6,098 bases of DNA, taken from Rhodoluna sp. GTDB lineage: Bacteria; Actinomycetota; Actinomycetes; Actinomycetales; Microbacteriaceae. A model generated the notes under the pieces. The model made no database searches and was not told the DNA's origin. It saw only the letters and a list, made by a program, of their open reading frames with translations. Positions within the stretch are counted from its first letter, which is position 1. Each line of letters opens with the position of its first letter. Positions 1-6,045 of this stretch are shown in pieces. The position numbers were made by a program, and so were the translations under genes. Where the stretch lies: positions 1-6,098 of the forward strand of contig JAGNYY010000043.1 of assembly GCA_017984715.1 (NCBI GenBank). The letters are read 5' to 3'.

Positions 1-1
1 T

Positions 2-1885
2 CTTGGAACATTGGCAGATGCACTGGTAGCGGATTCCCGTGAAGACGGCCTCGCAGCCATCGAGCACCTCAAGAAGGCCGACGGCGGCCGAGTTGAGCTA
101 ATCGTTGCCGATGTAGACGCCAAGGGTAAGGCCGGTTCACTGCCGTCTGTCACCGGTGCTCGACCAGCAGCCGAGGTAGTTGAGGCTCCTTCCGGAGTTC
201 TAGCCTTGCTAGCCGATGTCGTGATCGTTGATGACCTTGAATCGGCGCGCACTCTATACAAGGCCGATAAGACTGCCTTGAAGCTGGTCTTAATCACCCT
301 CGATGGTGACGTGCTAACCGAGTCGATCATCCGTGGTGGCTCGGCCAACAAGCCGTCGAAGCTCGAACTTGTAGCTGAGCGCGACGGGGCGGAAGCCAAG
401 CTGGCCAAGGTATCGAAGCAAATCGACGACCTAAAGGGAGACCTTGCTCAGGCTCGCTCGACCGAAGAGGCGGCCAAGAATTCGGCCAAGGCTGCGCTTG
501 CCGCCTTAAACGAGCACGACGCAACCCTGGCAGCTAACGCAGAAAAGTTGGGGCGTCTAAGGGTTCAGGTCGAAGCCTCTGACGCCGAAGTTGAGCGTCT
601 TTCTCGAGTTGCCGAGCAGGCTGTTGCATCTATTGCCGTAGCTGAAGAGGCGCTCGCCGAAGCGGTCGCCGCGCACGACAAATTCGCATCGCAAGAACGA
701 CCAGCGCTTGACCTGGCTAACCGCCAAACGTTGAGCGAGAATCTCGAGCAAGAGCGTCAGCGCGAACTGGAACTCCGTGTCGACCTAGGGGCCGCCGTCG
801 AGAGAGTTCGTGTCGAGGCCGAACGCGCCAAGGGGCTTCGCGAGCAAATCGCAGAGGCTCAGGAAGCAATCGAGAAGGCTCGAGTCGCCGCCGCCGCGCA
901 GGCAAAACAGCTTGCTAGCGCACGTCGCGTGCTCGAAGCGCTGCCGATTTTGATGAACGCAGTTGCCGAGAGCGCTTCGCAAGCCAAGGTTCGACTCCAC
1001 GAGCTCGAAGCCGCGCGTGCTCATCAGAATCAAGAGCTGGTTCGACTCCGCGGTGAAACTGCGGACATTCAAATGAAGCTCGCCAGCCTCACCCAGAGCG
1101 TTCACGACTTTGAAATGAACAACCACGAGAAACGACTCAACCTCGCGAATTTGGTTTCTCGCGCGAACGACGAGCTCGGTCTTGAGCAAGACATTTTGCT
1201 TGCCGAGTATGCCCCAGATGAAGAATTCAACCGCGAGGAGCAGACCAAGCGTCTTCGCGAGTCAGAGCGCCTGTTCGAACGCTTGGGCAAGGTAAACCCG
1301 CTTGCTCTCGAAGAGTTCGCGGCACTCGAGCAGCGCCACAAGTTCCTAACCGAGCAGCTTGCCGACCTCACGCAAACCCGCAAAGACCTGCTGCAGATCA
1401 TCGACGAGCTCGACACCAAGATGCAGACCATCTTTGCGGATGCATTCGAAGACACTCGCAAGGCCTTTGAAACCGTGTTCCCAACATTGTTCCCAGGTGG
1501 CACCGGTTCGATTTTCTTGACCAACCCGGATGACATGCTCACCACCGGCCTAGAGGTCACCGTGAAGCCGGCAGGTAAGCGCATCGAACGCCTCTCATTG
1601 CTTTCGGGTGGTGAGCGTTCGCTCGCAGCCGTCGCACTTATGGTTGCGATCTTCAAGGCGCGCCCTTCGCCTTTCTACGTAATGGATGAAGTTGAGGCTG
1701 CCCTCGATGACGCGAACCTTGGCCGCCTGCTGAAGATCTTTGAAGACCTGCGCTCAAGCTCGCAGCTGATTATCATCACCCACCAAAAGCGCACCATGGA
1801 GATCGCTGACGCGCTCTATGGAGTTTCAATGCGCCAGGATGGCGTTTCAGCCGTTGTCGGTCAGCGCTTGTTGGACAAGGGTTAG
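2..1885 (+). CDS. smc: Chromosome segregation ATPase SMC, C-terminal part (5' end outside window)
   Basis: SMC dimers, with ScpA/ScpB, organise and segregate the nucleoid. The reading frame is open from base 2 and the gene continues upstream, so the TTG at 11 is not a real start. About 627 residues are visible, roughly half of a usual SMC of about 1,150-1,200. Fragment residues 1-115 are the end of the hinge, opening with LGTLADALVADSREDGLA and AIEHLKKADGGR. Residues about 116-430 are a Glu/Ala/Arg/Leu-rich heptad region, the returning coiled coil. The C-terminal head follows, starting around VNPLALEEF (about 431). It has the ABC signature LSGGE (1601-1615, residues 534-538), Walker B PFYVMDE with the catalytic Glu (1670-1690) and the switch His in IITHQKRTM (His codon 1781-1783). 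Walker A belongs to the missing N-terminal head. No frameshift is seen. The gene ends 2 nt before ftsY, as in many actinobacteria. Confidence 0.97.
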   Translation, partial: LGTLADALVADSREDGLAAIEHLKKADGGRVELIVADVDAKGKAGSLPSVTGARPAAEVVEAPSGVLALLADVVIVDDLESARTLYKADKTALKLVLITLDGDVLTESIIRGGSANKPSKLELVAERDGAEAKLAKVSKQIDDLKGDLAQARSTEEAAKNSAKAALAALNEHDATLAANAEKLGRLRVQVEASDAEVERLSRVAEQAVASIAVAEEALAEAVAAHDKFASQERPALDLANRQTLSENLEQERQRELELRVDLGAAVERVRVEAERAKGLREQIAEAQEAIEKARVAAAAQAKQLASARRVLEALPILMNAVAESASQAKVRLHELEAARAHQNQELVRLRGETADIQMKLASLTQSVHDFEMNNHEKRLNLANLVSRANDELGLEQDILLAEYAPDEEFNREEQTKRLRESERLFERLGKVNPLALEEFAALEQRHKFLTEQLADLTQTRKDLLQIIDELDTKMQTIFADAFEDTRKAFETVFPTLFPGGTGSIFLTNPDDMLTTGLEVTVKPAGKRIERLSLLSGGERSLAAVALMVAIFKARPSPFYVMDEVEAALDDANLGRLLKIFEDLRSSSQLIIITHQKRTMEIADALYGVSMRQDGVSAVVGQRLLDKG

Positions 1886-1887
1886 CG

Positions 1888-3003
1888 ATGGCCGGATTCC
1901 TGTTCTGGAAGAAGAAGCGTGGGGCCGAGGTTGAGGCGCCTGAGTTTGAAACCCCAGTTGTCATTGAGACAAATGAATCCCTTGTCGCCGATGCGGCTGA
2001 GGCCGCATATGTCGCCGCGGAATCCATTCCGTCTCAAATAGAACTGGAATCAACCCCGGAGCCTGAGCCGCAGCCTGAGACAACGCCGGAACCCGAGCCA
2101 ACGCCGGAGCCTGAGCTGGTTGCCGTTGAACTTCCAAAGCGCAGCGCCAAAAAGGGCATTCGGTCACTGTTTAGCCGCGTCAAGTTCAACCCCGAGAATC
2201 TGGATGAACTCGAAGACATCCTGATTCAGGCAGACTTCGGTATTGACGCATCCATGGCGATTGTTGAAGCGGTCAAAGACCGTGCCAAAAAGTCTGGTGC
2301 AACATCTGAGCAAGAGCTCAAAGACATCCTTGCCGCGGTCATTGCCGAGAACCTAGAGCGCGAAGACAAGTCGCTCAACCTCAGCGACGGCAAACTCCCA
2401 TACGTGTTCTTGGTAGTTGGCGTGAATGGCGTAGGCAAAACCACAACCATCGGCAAGCTGGCAAACTGGCTGGGCGAGGGGGAGTGGAAGGTCTTTATCG
2501 GGGCCGCCGACACATTCCGCGCTGCCGCTGTCGAGCAGGTTGCGACCTGGGCCGACCGCGCCGGTGCAACGTTGATTCGACCAAAAGCCGAGGGGCAGGA
2601 CCCAGCATCGGTCGCTTTTGAATCGGTTGAAGCGGCAATCAAGGCTGATGCCGACATCTTGATCATCGACACCGCTGGCCGCCTTCAGAACAAAACCGAC
2701 CTCATGGGCGAGCTGGACAAAATTCGTCGTGTGGTTGAGAAGCAAGCCAAAATCAGTGAGGTTTTGCTAGTTCTCGACGCCACAACCGGTCAAAACGGCA
2801 TGTCGCAGGCCAAGGCTTTCGCCGAGATTGCAAACGTAACCGGCGTCGTTCTAACCAAGCTTGATGGCACAGCCAAGGGTGGAATCGTCTATTCGATTCA
2901 GCGTGAACTGGGAATCCCGGTCAAACTGGTTGGTGTCGGCGAAGGTATCAATGATTTTGCGTTCTTTGACGCAACCGAGTTCGCACGCGGACTCGTGAGT
3001 TAG
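1888..3003 (+). CDS. ftsY: Signal recognition particle receptor FtsY
   Basis: FtsY is the SRP receptor GTPase. It binds the membrane and SecYEG and docks Ffh-ribosome complexes for co-translational insertion. It has 371 residues with ATG start. The N-terminus MAGFLFWKKKR, a short hydrophobic stretch followed by basic residues, suits membrane contact. Residues about 12-80 form an acidic, low-complexity A region that includes a Pro/Glu repeat (residues 56-76). The N domain covers about 85-165. The G domain has the P-loop GVNGVGKTTT (178-187), DTFRAAA (208-214), DTAGR (261-265), TKLDG (323-327) and GVGE (349-352), and ends in the usual FARGLVS-type C-terminus. The start is supported by AAGGG at 1877-1881, 6 nt upstream and inside the end of smc. 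The 2-nt gap to smc and 11-nt gap to ffh imply co-transcription and probably coupled translation. Confidence 0.98.
   Translation: MAGFLFWKKKRGAEVEAPEFETPVVIETNESLVADAAEAAYVAAESIPSQIELESTPEPEPQPETTPEPEPTPEPELVAVELPKRSAKKGIRSLFSRVKFNPENLDELEDILIQADFGIDASMAIVEAVKDRAKKSGATSEQELKDILAAVIAENLEREDKSLNLSDGKLPYVFLVVGVNGVGKTTTIGKLANWLGEGEWKVFIGAADTFRAAAVEQVATWADRAGATLIRPKAEGQDPASVAFESVEAAIKADADILIIDTAGRLQNKTDLMGELDKIRRVVEKQAKISEVLLVLDATTGQNGMSQAKAFAEIANVTGVVLTKLDGTAKGGIVYSIQRELGIPVKLVGVGEGINDFAFFDATEFARGLVS
2053..2115 (+). repeat. Pro/Glu low-complexity repeat inside ftsY
   Basis: FtsY residues 56-76 alternate Pro with Glu, Thr or Gln in short TPEPEP-like units, encoded by imperfect repeats of ccggagcctgag-type sequence. 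It lies in the acidic A region, before the N domain begins near residue 85. Such stretches act as stiff, charged spacers. No enzymatic role is implied. Confidence 0.8.
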
Positions 3004-3006
3004 GAG
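3002..3006 (+). promoter_or_regulatory. Ribosome binding site of ffh overlapping the ftsY stop codon
   Basis: AGGAG at 3002-3006 shares two bases with the ftsY TAG (3001-3003) and lies 8 nt before the ffh ATG. Terminating ftsY ribosomes would therefore sit on the ffh Shine-Dalgarno site, which suggests coupling of the receptor and the SRP protein. The coupling is inferred. Confidence 0.75.
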
Positions 3007-3014
3007 CATCCAGG

Positions 3015-4523
3015 ATGTTTGGCAATCTTTCAGACCGTTTAGTCGAAACGTTCAAGAATCTTCGCAGCAAGGGCAAACTAAGCCCGGCTGACATCGATGC
3101 AACCCTTCGCGAGATTCGACGTGCGCTACTCGAGGCCGACGTCGCCCTCGACGTGGTCAAGAACTTCACCGGTGCAGTGCGTGAGCGTGCACTTGGCGAC
3201 GAGGTCTCAAAAGCTCTAAACCCGGCCCAGCAGGTTGTTCAGATCGTGAACGAAGAGCTGGTCACCATCCTTGGTGGCGAACAGCACAAACTGAACTTTG
3301 CCAAAAAGCCACCTACCGTCATCATGCTTGCCGGTTTGCAGGGCTCGGGTAAGACCACGCTCGCCGGAAAACTTTCGAAGTGGCTGAAAGACCAAGGCCA
3401 CACCCCGTTGCTTGTTGCCGCTGACCTTCAGCGCCCGAATGCGGTAAACCAGCTTCAGGTGGTTGGTGAGCGTGTTGGCGTTCAGGTCTTCGCTCCTGAG
3501 CCAGGAAACGGGGTCGGAAACCCGGTCAAGGTTGCCAAGGATTCAATCAAGCACGCCGAGCAGAAGATGTTCAGCGTGGTCATTGTTGACACCGCCGGCC
3601 GCCTCGGCATCGATGAAGAGTTGATGAAACAGGCGAAAGACATTCGCGATGCAGTCAACCCGGATGAAGTGCTCTTCGTCATCGACTCGATGGTGGGCCA
3701 GGATGCCGTAAACGTGGCAAAGGCCTTCGACGAGGGCGTTGGAATCACCGGTTCGGTGCTAACCAAGCTCGACGGCGATGCCCGCGGTGGTGCCGCCCTT
3801 TCGGTCGCCTCGGTCACTGGCAAGCCAATCATCTTCGCTTCAAATGGTGAGGGCATGGATGCCTTCGAGCCGTTCTACCCAGACCGCATGGCAAGTCGCA
3901 TCCTCGACATGGGTGACATTCTTACGCTGATCGAACAGACCCAGCGTCAGTTTGATGAGACCGAAGCTCGTGCGATGGCAGAGAAGCTCGCTAAGGACTC
4001 CTTCACTCTCGAAGACTTCCTCGACCAGATGCAGCAACTGCGCAAGATGGGCTCGATGAAGAGCATGCTGGCAATGTTGCCTGGAGCCGGTCAAATGCGC
4101 CAGCAGCTAGAGAACTTCGATGAAAAAGAAATCGACCGCACCGAGGCCATCATTCGTTCAATGACCCCGGCAGAACGTCGCCAGCCGAAGATCCTCAACG
4201 GCTCACGCCGCATGCGCATCGCAAAGGGTTCGGGAATGACCGTGACCGATGTCAACTCGCTGGTTAACCGCTTCGACCAGGCCGCAAAGATGATGAAGAC
4301 TCTGTCAAAGGGTGGAGTCCCGCAGATGCCGGGCATGCCGAACATCCCAGGTATGGGAGGGTTTGGCGGTGCCAAGTCAAAGAATAAGGACAAGGGCAAG
4401 AAGGGCTCGAAATCTGGCAACCCTGCCAAGCGTGCCGCCGAAGAAGCAGCTCGTCTAGCCGGCGGTAAACCTGCAGGATCCGCCGAAAGCGGCGCTGGTT
4501 CGGCTTTCGGTTTGGGCAACTAA
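3015..4523 (+). CDS. ffh: Signal recognition particle protein Ffh (SRP54)
   Basis: Ffh binds the 4.5S/SRP RNA and the signal sequences of nascent membrane proteins, then hands the complex to FtsY by mutual GTPase activation. It has 502 residues with ATG start. The N domain is residues 1-95. The G domain has GLQGSGKTT (107-115), the actinobacterial-style G2 DLQRPNAVNQL (137-147), DTAGR (192-196), TKLDGD (250-255) and FASNGEGMDAF with PDRMASRILDMGD (274-301). The Met-rich M domain runs about 310-435. It includes the finger-loop region (KMGSMKSMLAMLPG, 344-357) and the SRP-RNA binding helix SRRMRIAKGSG (397-407). The C-terminus is a Met/Pro/Gly stretch (436-452), a Lys-rich segment (454-466) and an Ala/Gly tail, as often seen in actinobacteria. 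No SRP RNA gene is visible in the window. Confidence 0.98.
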   Translation: MFGNLSDRLVETFKNLRSKGKLSPADIDATLREIRRALLEADVALDVVKNFTGAVRERALGDEVSKALNPAQQVVQIVNEELVTILGGEQHKLNFAKKPPTVIMLAGLQGSGKTTLAGKLSKWLKDQGHTPLLVAADLQRPNAVNQLQVVGERVGVQVFAPEPGNGVGNPVKVAKDSIKHAEQKMFSVVIVDTAGRLGIDEELMKQAKDIRDAVNPDEVLFVIDSMVGQDAVNVAKAFDEGVGITGSVLTKLDGDARGGAALSVASVTGKPIIFASNGEGMDAFEPFYPDRMASRILDMGDILTLIEQTQRQFDETEARAMAEKLAKDSFTLEDFLDQMQQLRKMGSMKSMLAMLPGAGQMRQQLENFDEKEIDRTEAIIRSMTPAERRQPKILNGSRRMRIAKGSGMTVTDVNSLVNRFDQAAKMMKTLSKGGVPQMPGMPNIPGMGGFGGAKSKNKDKGKKGSKSGNPAKRAAEEAARLAGGKPAGSAESGAGSAFGLGN

Positions 4524-4529
4524 CCGAAA
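4505..4529 (+). other. Inverted repeat spanning the ffh stop codon, possible weak terminator
   Basis: TTTCGGTT (4505-4512) and AACCGAAA (4522-4529) are perfectly complementary over 8 bp with a 9-nt loop. The ffh TAA (4521-4523) lies in the loop and 3' arm. No T-run follows (ACTATCGAG comes next), so it is not a classical intrinsic terminator. It could be a U-tract-less terminator, a 3'-end stabiliser or chance. Confidence 0.35.
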
Positions 4530-4575
4530 ACTATCGAGAAAACGGCTCTTGTGAGTAGCGGAACTCAGGTATTTC

Positions 4576-4584
4576 TGGCAGAAT
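4576..4584 (+). promoter_or_regulatory. Candidate extended -10 promoter for the rpsP operon
   Basis: TGG followed by CAGAAT matches an extended -10 element (TGn plus a hexamer with 4 of 6 matches to TATAAT). No convincing -35 lies 16-18 bp upstream; TTGTGA at 4549-4554 is too far (24 bp). Transcription would begin near 4590-4592, exactly at the foot of the first leader hairpin. That agreement is the main extra support. The call is inferred from sequence alone. Confidence 0.5.
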
Positions 4585-4589
4585 AGAGC

Positions 4590-4633
4590 GGTTGCCGTGC
4601 GTTTGACCCTCTAACCAAACGCATCCGGTAACC
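4590..4633 (+). other. Leader hairpin 1 upstream of rpsP
   Basis: The inner helix is TGCGTTTG (4598-4605) pairing perfectly with CAAACGCA (4616-4623) around a 10-nt loop. The outer helix is GGTTGCC (4590-4596) with GGTAACC (4627-4633), seven pairs including one G-U. G4597 can also pair with C4626, leaving a 2-nt bulge on the 3' side (4624-4625), for about 16 pairs in all. The bases after it are CCTAGAG, not a U-tract, so it is more likely a leader RNA element than an intrinsic terminator of ffh. Confidence 0.7.
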
Positions 4634-4644
4634 CCTAGAGCTTT

Positions 4645-4677
4645 TTCACCGAGTGTGCCCCCACGCTCACGGTTGAA
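4645..4677 (+). other. Leader hairpin 2 upstream of rpsP
   Basis: The inner helix is GAGTGTG (4651-4657) with CACGCTC (4662-4668), seven pairs with one G-U, closed by a CCCC loop. The outer helix pairs TTC-ACC (4645-4650) with GGT (4671-4673) and GAA (4675-4677). It has a 2-nt bulge (4669-4670) and a single bulged T at 4674. This gives 13 pairs, ending 22 nt before the rpsP Shine-Dalgarno site, so the site itself is left free in this fold. Confidence 0.65.
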
Positions 4678-4699
4678 CGTTCGCACCATTACGAAAAAC

Positions 4700-4704
4700 A
4701 GGAG
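4700..4704 (+). promoter_or_regulatory. Ribosome binding site of rpsP
   Basis: AGGAG lies 5 nt ahead of the GTG start at 4710 and follows an A-rich, probably unstructured stretch (ACGAAAAAC). It fixes the GTG start, which is followed by the invariant S16 N-terminus [11 protein letters not shown]. Confidence 0.85.
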
Positions 4705-4709
4705 CAATC

Positions 4710-5267
4710 GTGGCTGTAAAAATTCGCCTCAAGCGCATGGGCAAGATCCGTGCACCTCACTACCGCATCGTCGTAGCCGACTCACGCACCGCGCGTGATG
4801 GCCGCGCAATCGAGGAGATCGGTCGCTACGTGCCAACCGAGAACCCATCAATCATCGAGATCAACTCTGAGCGCGCTCAGTACTGGCTAGGCGTTGGCGC
4901 ACAGCCAACCGAGCAGGTTGCAGTTCTTCTCAAGCTCACCGGTGACTTCCAGAAGTCAAAGGGTGACAAGAACGCTAAGAACACCGTCCAGGTGAAGGAA
5001 GCTAAGGCTGAGTACGTAGTCGACTCAAAGAAGAAGACCGTTCTTGTGCCAAAGGCTGAGATCAAGGTTGCTCCAAAGGTTGAAGAAACCCCAGCAGCCG
5101 AGGACGTTATTGCTGAGGCTGCAGATGCAGCTGAAGAAGCAGTAGCAGTAATCGAAGATGCAGTTGCAGACGCAGCAGAAGAGACCGTTGAGGCCCCTGC
5201 AGCTGAAGAAGCAGCCGTTGTCGAAGAGGCAGCTGAAGAAGCTGCTGCTCCAGCAGAAGAAGCTTAA
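4710..5267 (+). CDS. rpsP: 30S ribosomal protein S16 (bS16) with long acidic tail
   Basis: S16 binds 16S rRNA early in assembly of the 30S body. It has 185 residues with GTG start. Residues 1-80 are the conserved fold: [21 protein letters not shown], then [17 protein letters not shown] and a PTEQV segment. Residues 81-123 form a Lys-rich extension. Residues 124-185 are almost only Ala, Glu, Val and Asp, with no Lys or Arg. The family core is about 80 residues. Actinobacterial S16 proteins are commonly longer with an Ala/Glu tail, but this one seems at the long end. It is the first gene of the rpsP-khpA-rimM-trmD unit, with its own promoter candidate and structured leader; khpA begins 4 nt after its stop. 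The tail's role is unknown. Confidence 0.97.
   Translation: MAVKIRLKRMGKIRAPHYRIVVADSRTARDGRAIEEIGRYVPTENPSIIEINSERAQYWLGVGAQPTEQVAVLLKLTGDFQKSKGDKNAKNTVQVKEAKAEYVVDSKKKTVLVPKAEIKVAPKVEETPAAEDVIAEAADAAEEAVAVIEDAVADAAEETVEAPAAEEAAVVEEAAEEAAAPAEEA
5127..5243 (+). repeat. Short direct repeats in the rpsP tail
   Basis: GCAGCTGAAGAAGCA occurs at 5127-5141 and 5199-5213, and again at 5229-5243 with the last base changed to T. Each copy encodes Ala-Ala-Glu-Glu-Ala in the same frame. Near-identical copies in coding DNA are a likely substrate for slippage or unequal recombination, so tail length may vary between strains (inference). Confidence 0.7.
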
Positions 5268-5271
5268 GTAA

Positions 5272-5508
5272 GTGCTAGCCGCTGCGCTCGAACACCTGGT
5301 CAAGGGAATCGTCGACAATCCAGACGACGCAACCGTGACTGCACGATCAACCTCGCGAGGAGACTTGCTTGAGGTTCACGTGCACCCAGACGATCTGGGC
5401 CGCGTGATCGGGCGCAACGGCCGCACCGCTAAGGCGCTGCGCACTCTCGTAAACGCTCTTGCCGACGGCAAGAAGGTTCGCGTAGACGTGGTGGACACCG
5501 ATTTCTAG
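5272..5508 (+). CDS. khpA: Small KH-domain RNA-binding protein (KhpA/YlqC family)
   Basis: This is a single KH-domain protein of 78 residues, the usual length for KhpA. The start is GTG, 4 nt after rpsP, giving MLAAALEHLVKGIVDNPDD, the usual N-terminus for this family. Another start is unlikely because the conserved sequence begins there. The RNA-binding GxxG loop is GRNG (residues 47-50) in VIGRNGRTAKALRTL. KhpA homologues bind many RNAs, often as a partner of KhpB/Jag, and affect cell division and envelope genes in Firmicutes; the actinobacterial role is less defined. The ribosome binding site is weak: only purine-rich AGAAGAAG in the rpsP tail. Translational coupling to rpsP is therefore likely. 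The final codons overlap the proposed rimM start. Confidence 0.93.
   Translation: MLAAALEHLVKGIVDNPDDATVTARSTSRGDLLEVHVHPDDLGRVIGRNGRTAKALRTLVNALADGKKVRVDVVDTDF
5490..5495 (+). promoter_or_regulatory. Likely ribosome binding site of rimM
   Basis: GGTGGA lies inside the end of khpA, 5 nt before the ATT at 5501. It resembles GGAGG with one mismatch. It is the only Shine-Dalgarno-like sequence close to where RimM must start, and supports ATT as the initiation codon. Confidence 0.5.
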
Positions 5509-6043
5509 CAAGACCACGCTCCGAGTAGGCCGCCTTGTCAAAGCGCATGGCCTAAAGGGAGCTTTCAAACTCGAACTATATACCGACAGTCCTGAGACTC
5601 GGTTCAAAACTGGCGCGGTCCTCGACCTGCAGGTGCCAGACACATCTCCTTGGTTCGGCAAGACCGTAACCGTCAAGGAACTTCGCTACTACAACGCTCA
5701 GCCGGTTCTCTTTCTAGAGGACGTGGATGACCGCAATGCGGCTGAAACTCTCATCAAGGCAATCCTGCTGGTCAACGCAGACGTAGAAATTCTTCCTGAA
5801 GAGCCAGACGCCTGGTATGACCACCAGCTAATCGGCCTTAAGGTCATCCGTGATGGTGTTCAAATCGGTGAAGTAATCCGTGTCGACCACCTGCCAGCTC
5901 AAGACTGCCTAGCAGTGAAGACTGAGACCGAAGAAGTTTTGCTTCCATTCATCAAGGCATTCGTGCCAACGGTAGACATCGACAAGGGTGAGGTAACCAT
6001 TACCCCGCCAGGCGGTCTCTTCGAAGAGGTAGTCGAGGCTTAA
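5501..6043 (+). CDS. rimM: Ribosome maturation factor RimM, probable ATT start
   Basis: RimM helps mature the 30S head and 16S 3' end through contact with S19. From ATT it is 180 residues, the normal length. The N-terminal RimM domain begins at residues 7-27, LRVGRLVKAHGLKGAFKLELY, and runs to about 95. The PRC-barrel domain starts at WYDHQLIGL (105) and ends with VLLPFIKAFVPTVDI and ITPPGGLFE. The frame is open from 5486 (TAG at 5483), with no in-frame ATG, GTG or TTG until GTG 5633. Starting there would remove 44 residues, including the conserved motif. ATT at 5501 gives MSSKTTLRVGRL, a reasonable N-terminus, has GGTGGA 5 nt upstream and overlaps the khpA end by 8 nt. ACG at 5516 is a poorer alternative. 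The product is certain; the exact start is less so. Confidence 0.93.
   Translation: MSSKTTLRVGRLVKAHGLKGAFKLELYTDSPETRFKTGAVLDLQVPDTSPWFGKTVTVKELRYYNAQPVLFLEDVDDRNAAETLIKAILLVNADVEILPEEPDAWYDHQLIGLKVIRDGVQIGEVIRVDHLPAQDCLAVKTETEEVLLPFIKAFVPTVDIDKGEVTITPPGGLFEEVVEA
6035..6038 (+). promoter_or_regulatory. Ribosome binding site of trmD
   Basis: GAGG within the last codons of rimM lies 7 nt before TTG 6046 and supports that codon as the trmD start. Confidence 0.6.
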
Positions 6044-6045
6044 TC

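Noticed and set aside
1102..1656. 184-residue minus-strand open frame opposite the SMC coiled coil and head
   Set aside because: Ser/Arg-rich composition with no domain, and it lies wholly opposite a well-supported conserved gene. It is a codon-bias shadow.
11..1885. smc starting at TTG 11
   Set aside because: The codon is inside the hinge domain (LGTLADAL), and the frame continues to the window edge. The gene is truncated by the window.
2226..2672. 148-residue minus-strand open frame opposite ftsY
   Set aside because: Low-complexity Ser/Ala product antisense to the conserved NG domain, with no independent support.
2668..3602. Near-identical DNA in ftsY (2668) and ffh (3588), encoding DTAGRL
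   Set aside because: These are the homologous G3 motifs of paralogous SRP GTPases, not a repeat element.
4603..4608. TTGACC as a -35 box for rpsP
   Set aside because: No acceptable -10 lies 16-18 bp downstream, and the bases are part of the hairpin 1 arm and loop.
4606..4640. Possible pseudoknot between loop CTCTA (4609-4613) and TAGAG (4636-4640)
   Set aside because: Only five pairs, which is near chance. With the full 16-pair stem the 2-nt linker could not span the helix. It would work only if the outer helix opened, and nothing else supports such a switch.
4642..4646. TTTTT as the U-tract of a terminator formed by hairpin 1
   Set aside because: The run begins 8 nt after the stem and is part of hairpin 2's 5' side. 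Intrinsic terminators have the U-tract directly after the stem.
5025..5318. 97-residue Cys/Phe/Ser-rich minus-strand open frame opposite the rpsP tail
   Set aside because: It is simply the complement of the Ala/Glu repeat. The composition follows from the repeat, and no ribosome binding site or family motif is seen.
5633..6043. rimM starting at GTG 5633 (136 residues)
   Set aside because: The conserved RimM N-terminal motif lies upstream in the same open frame, so this start would delete 44 essential-looking residues.
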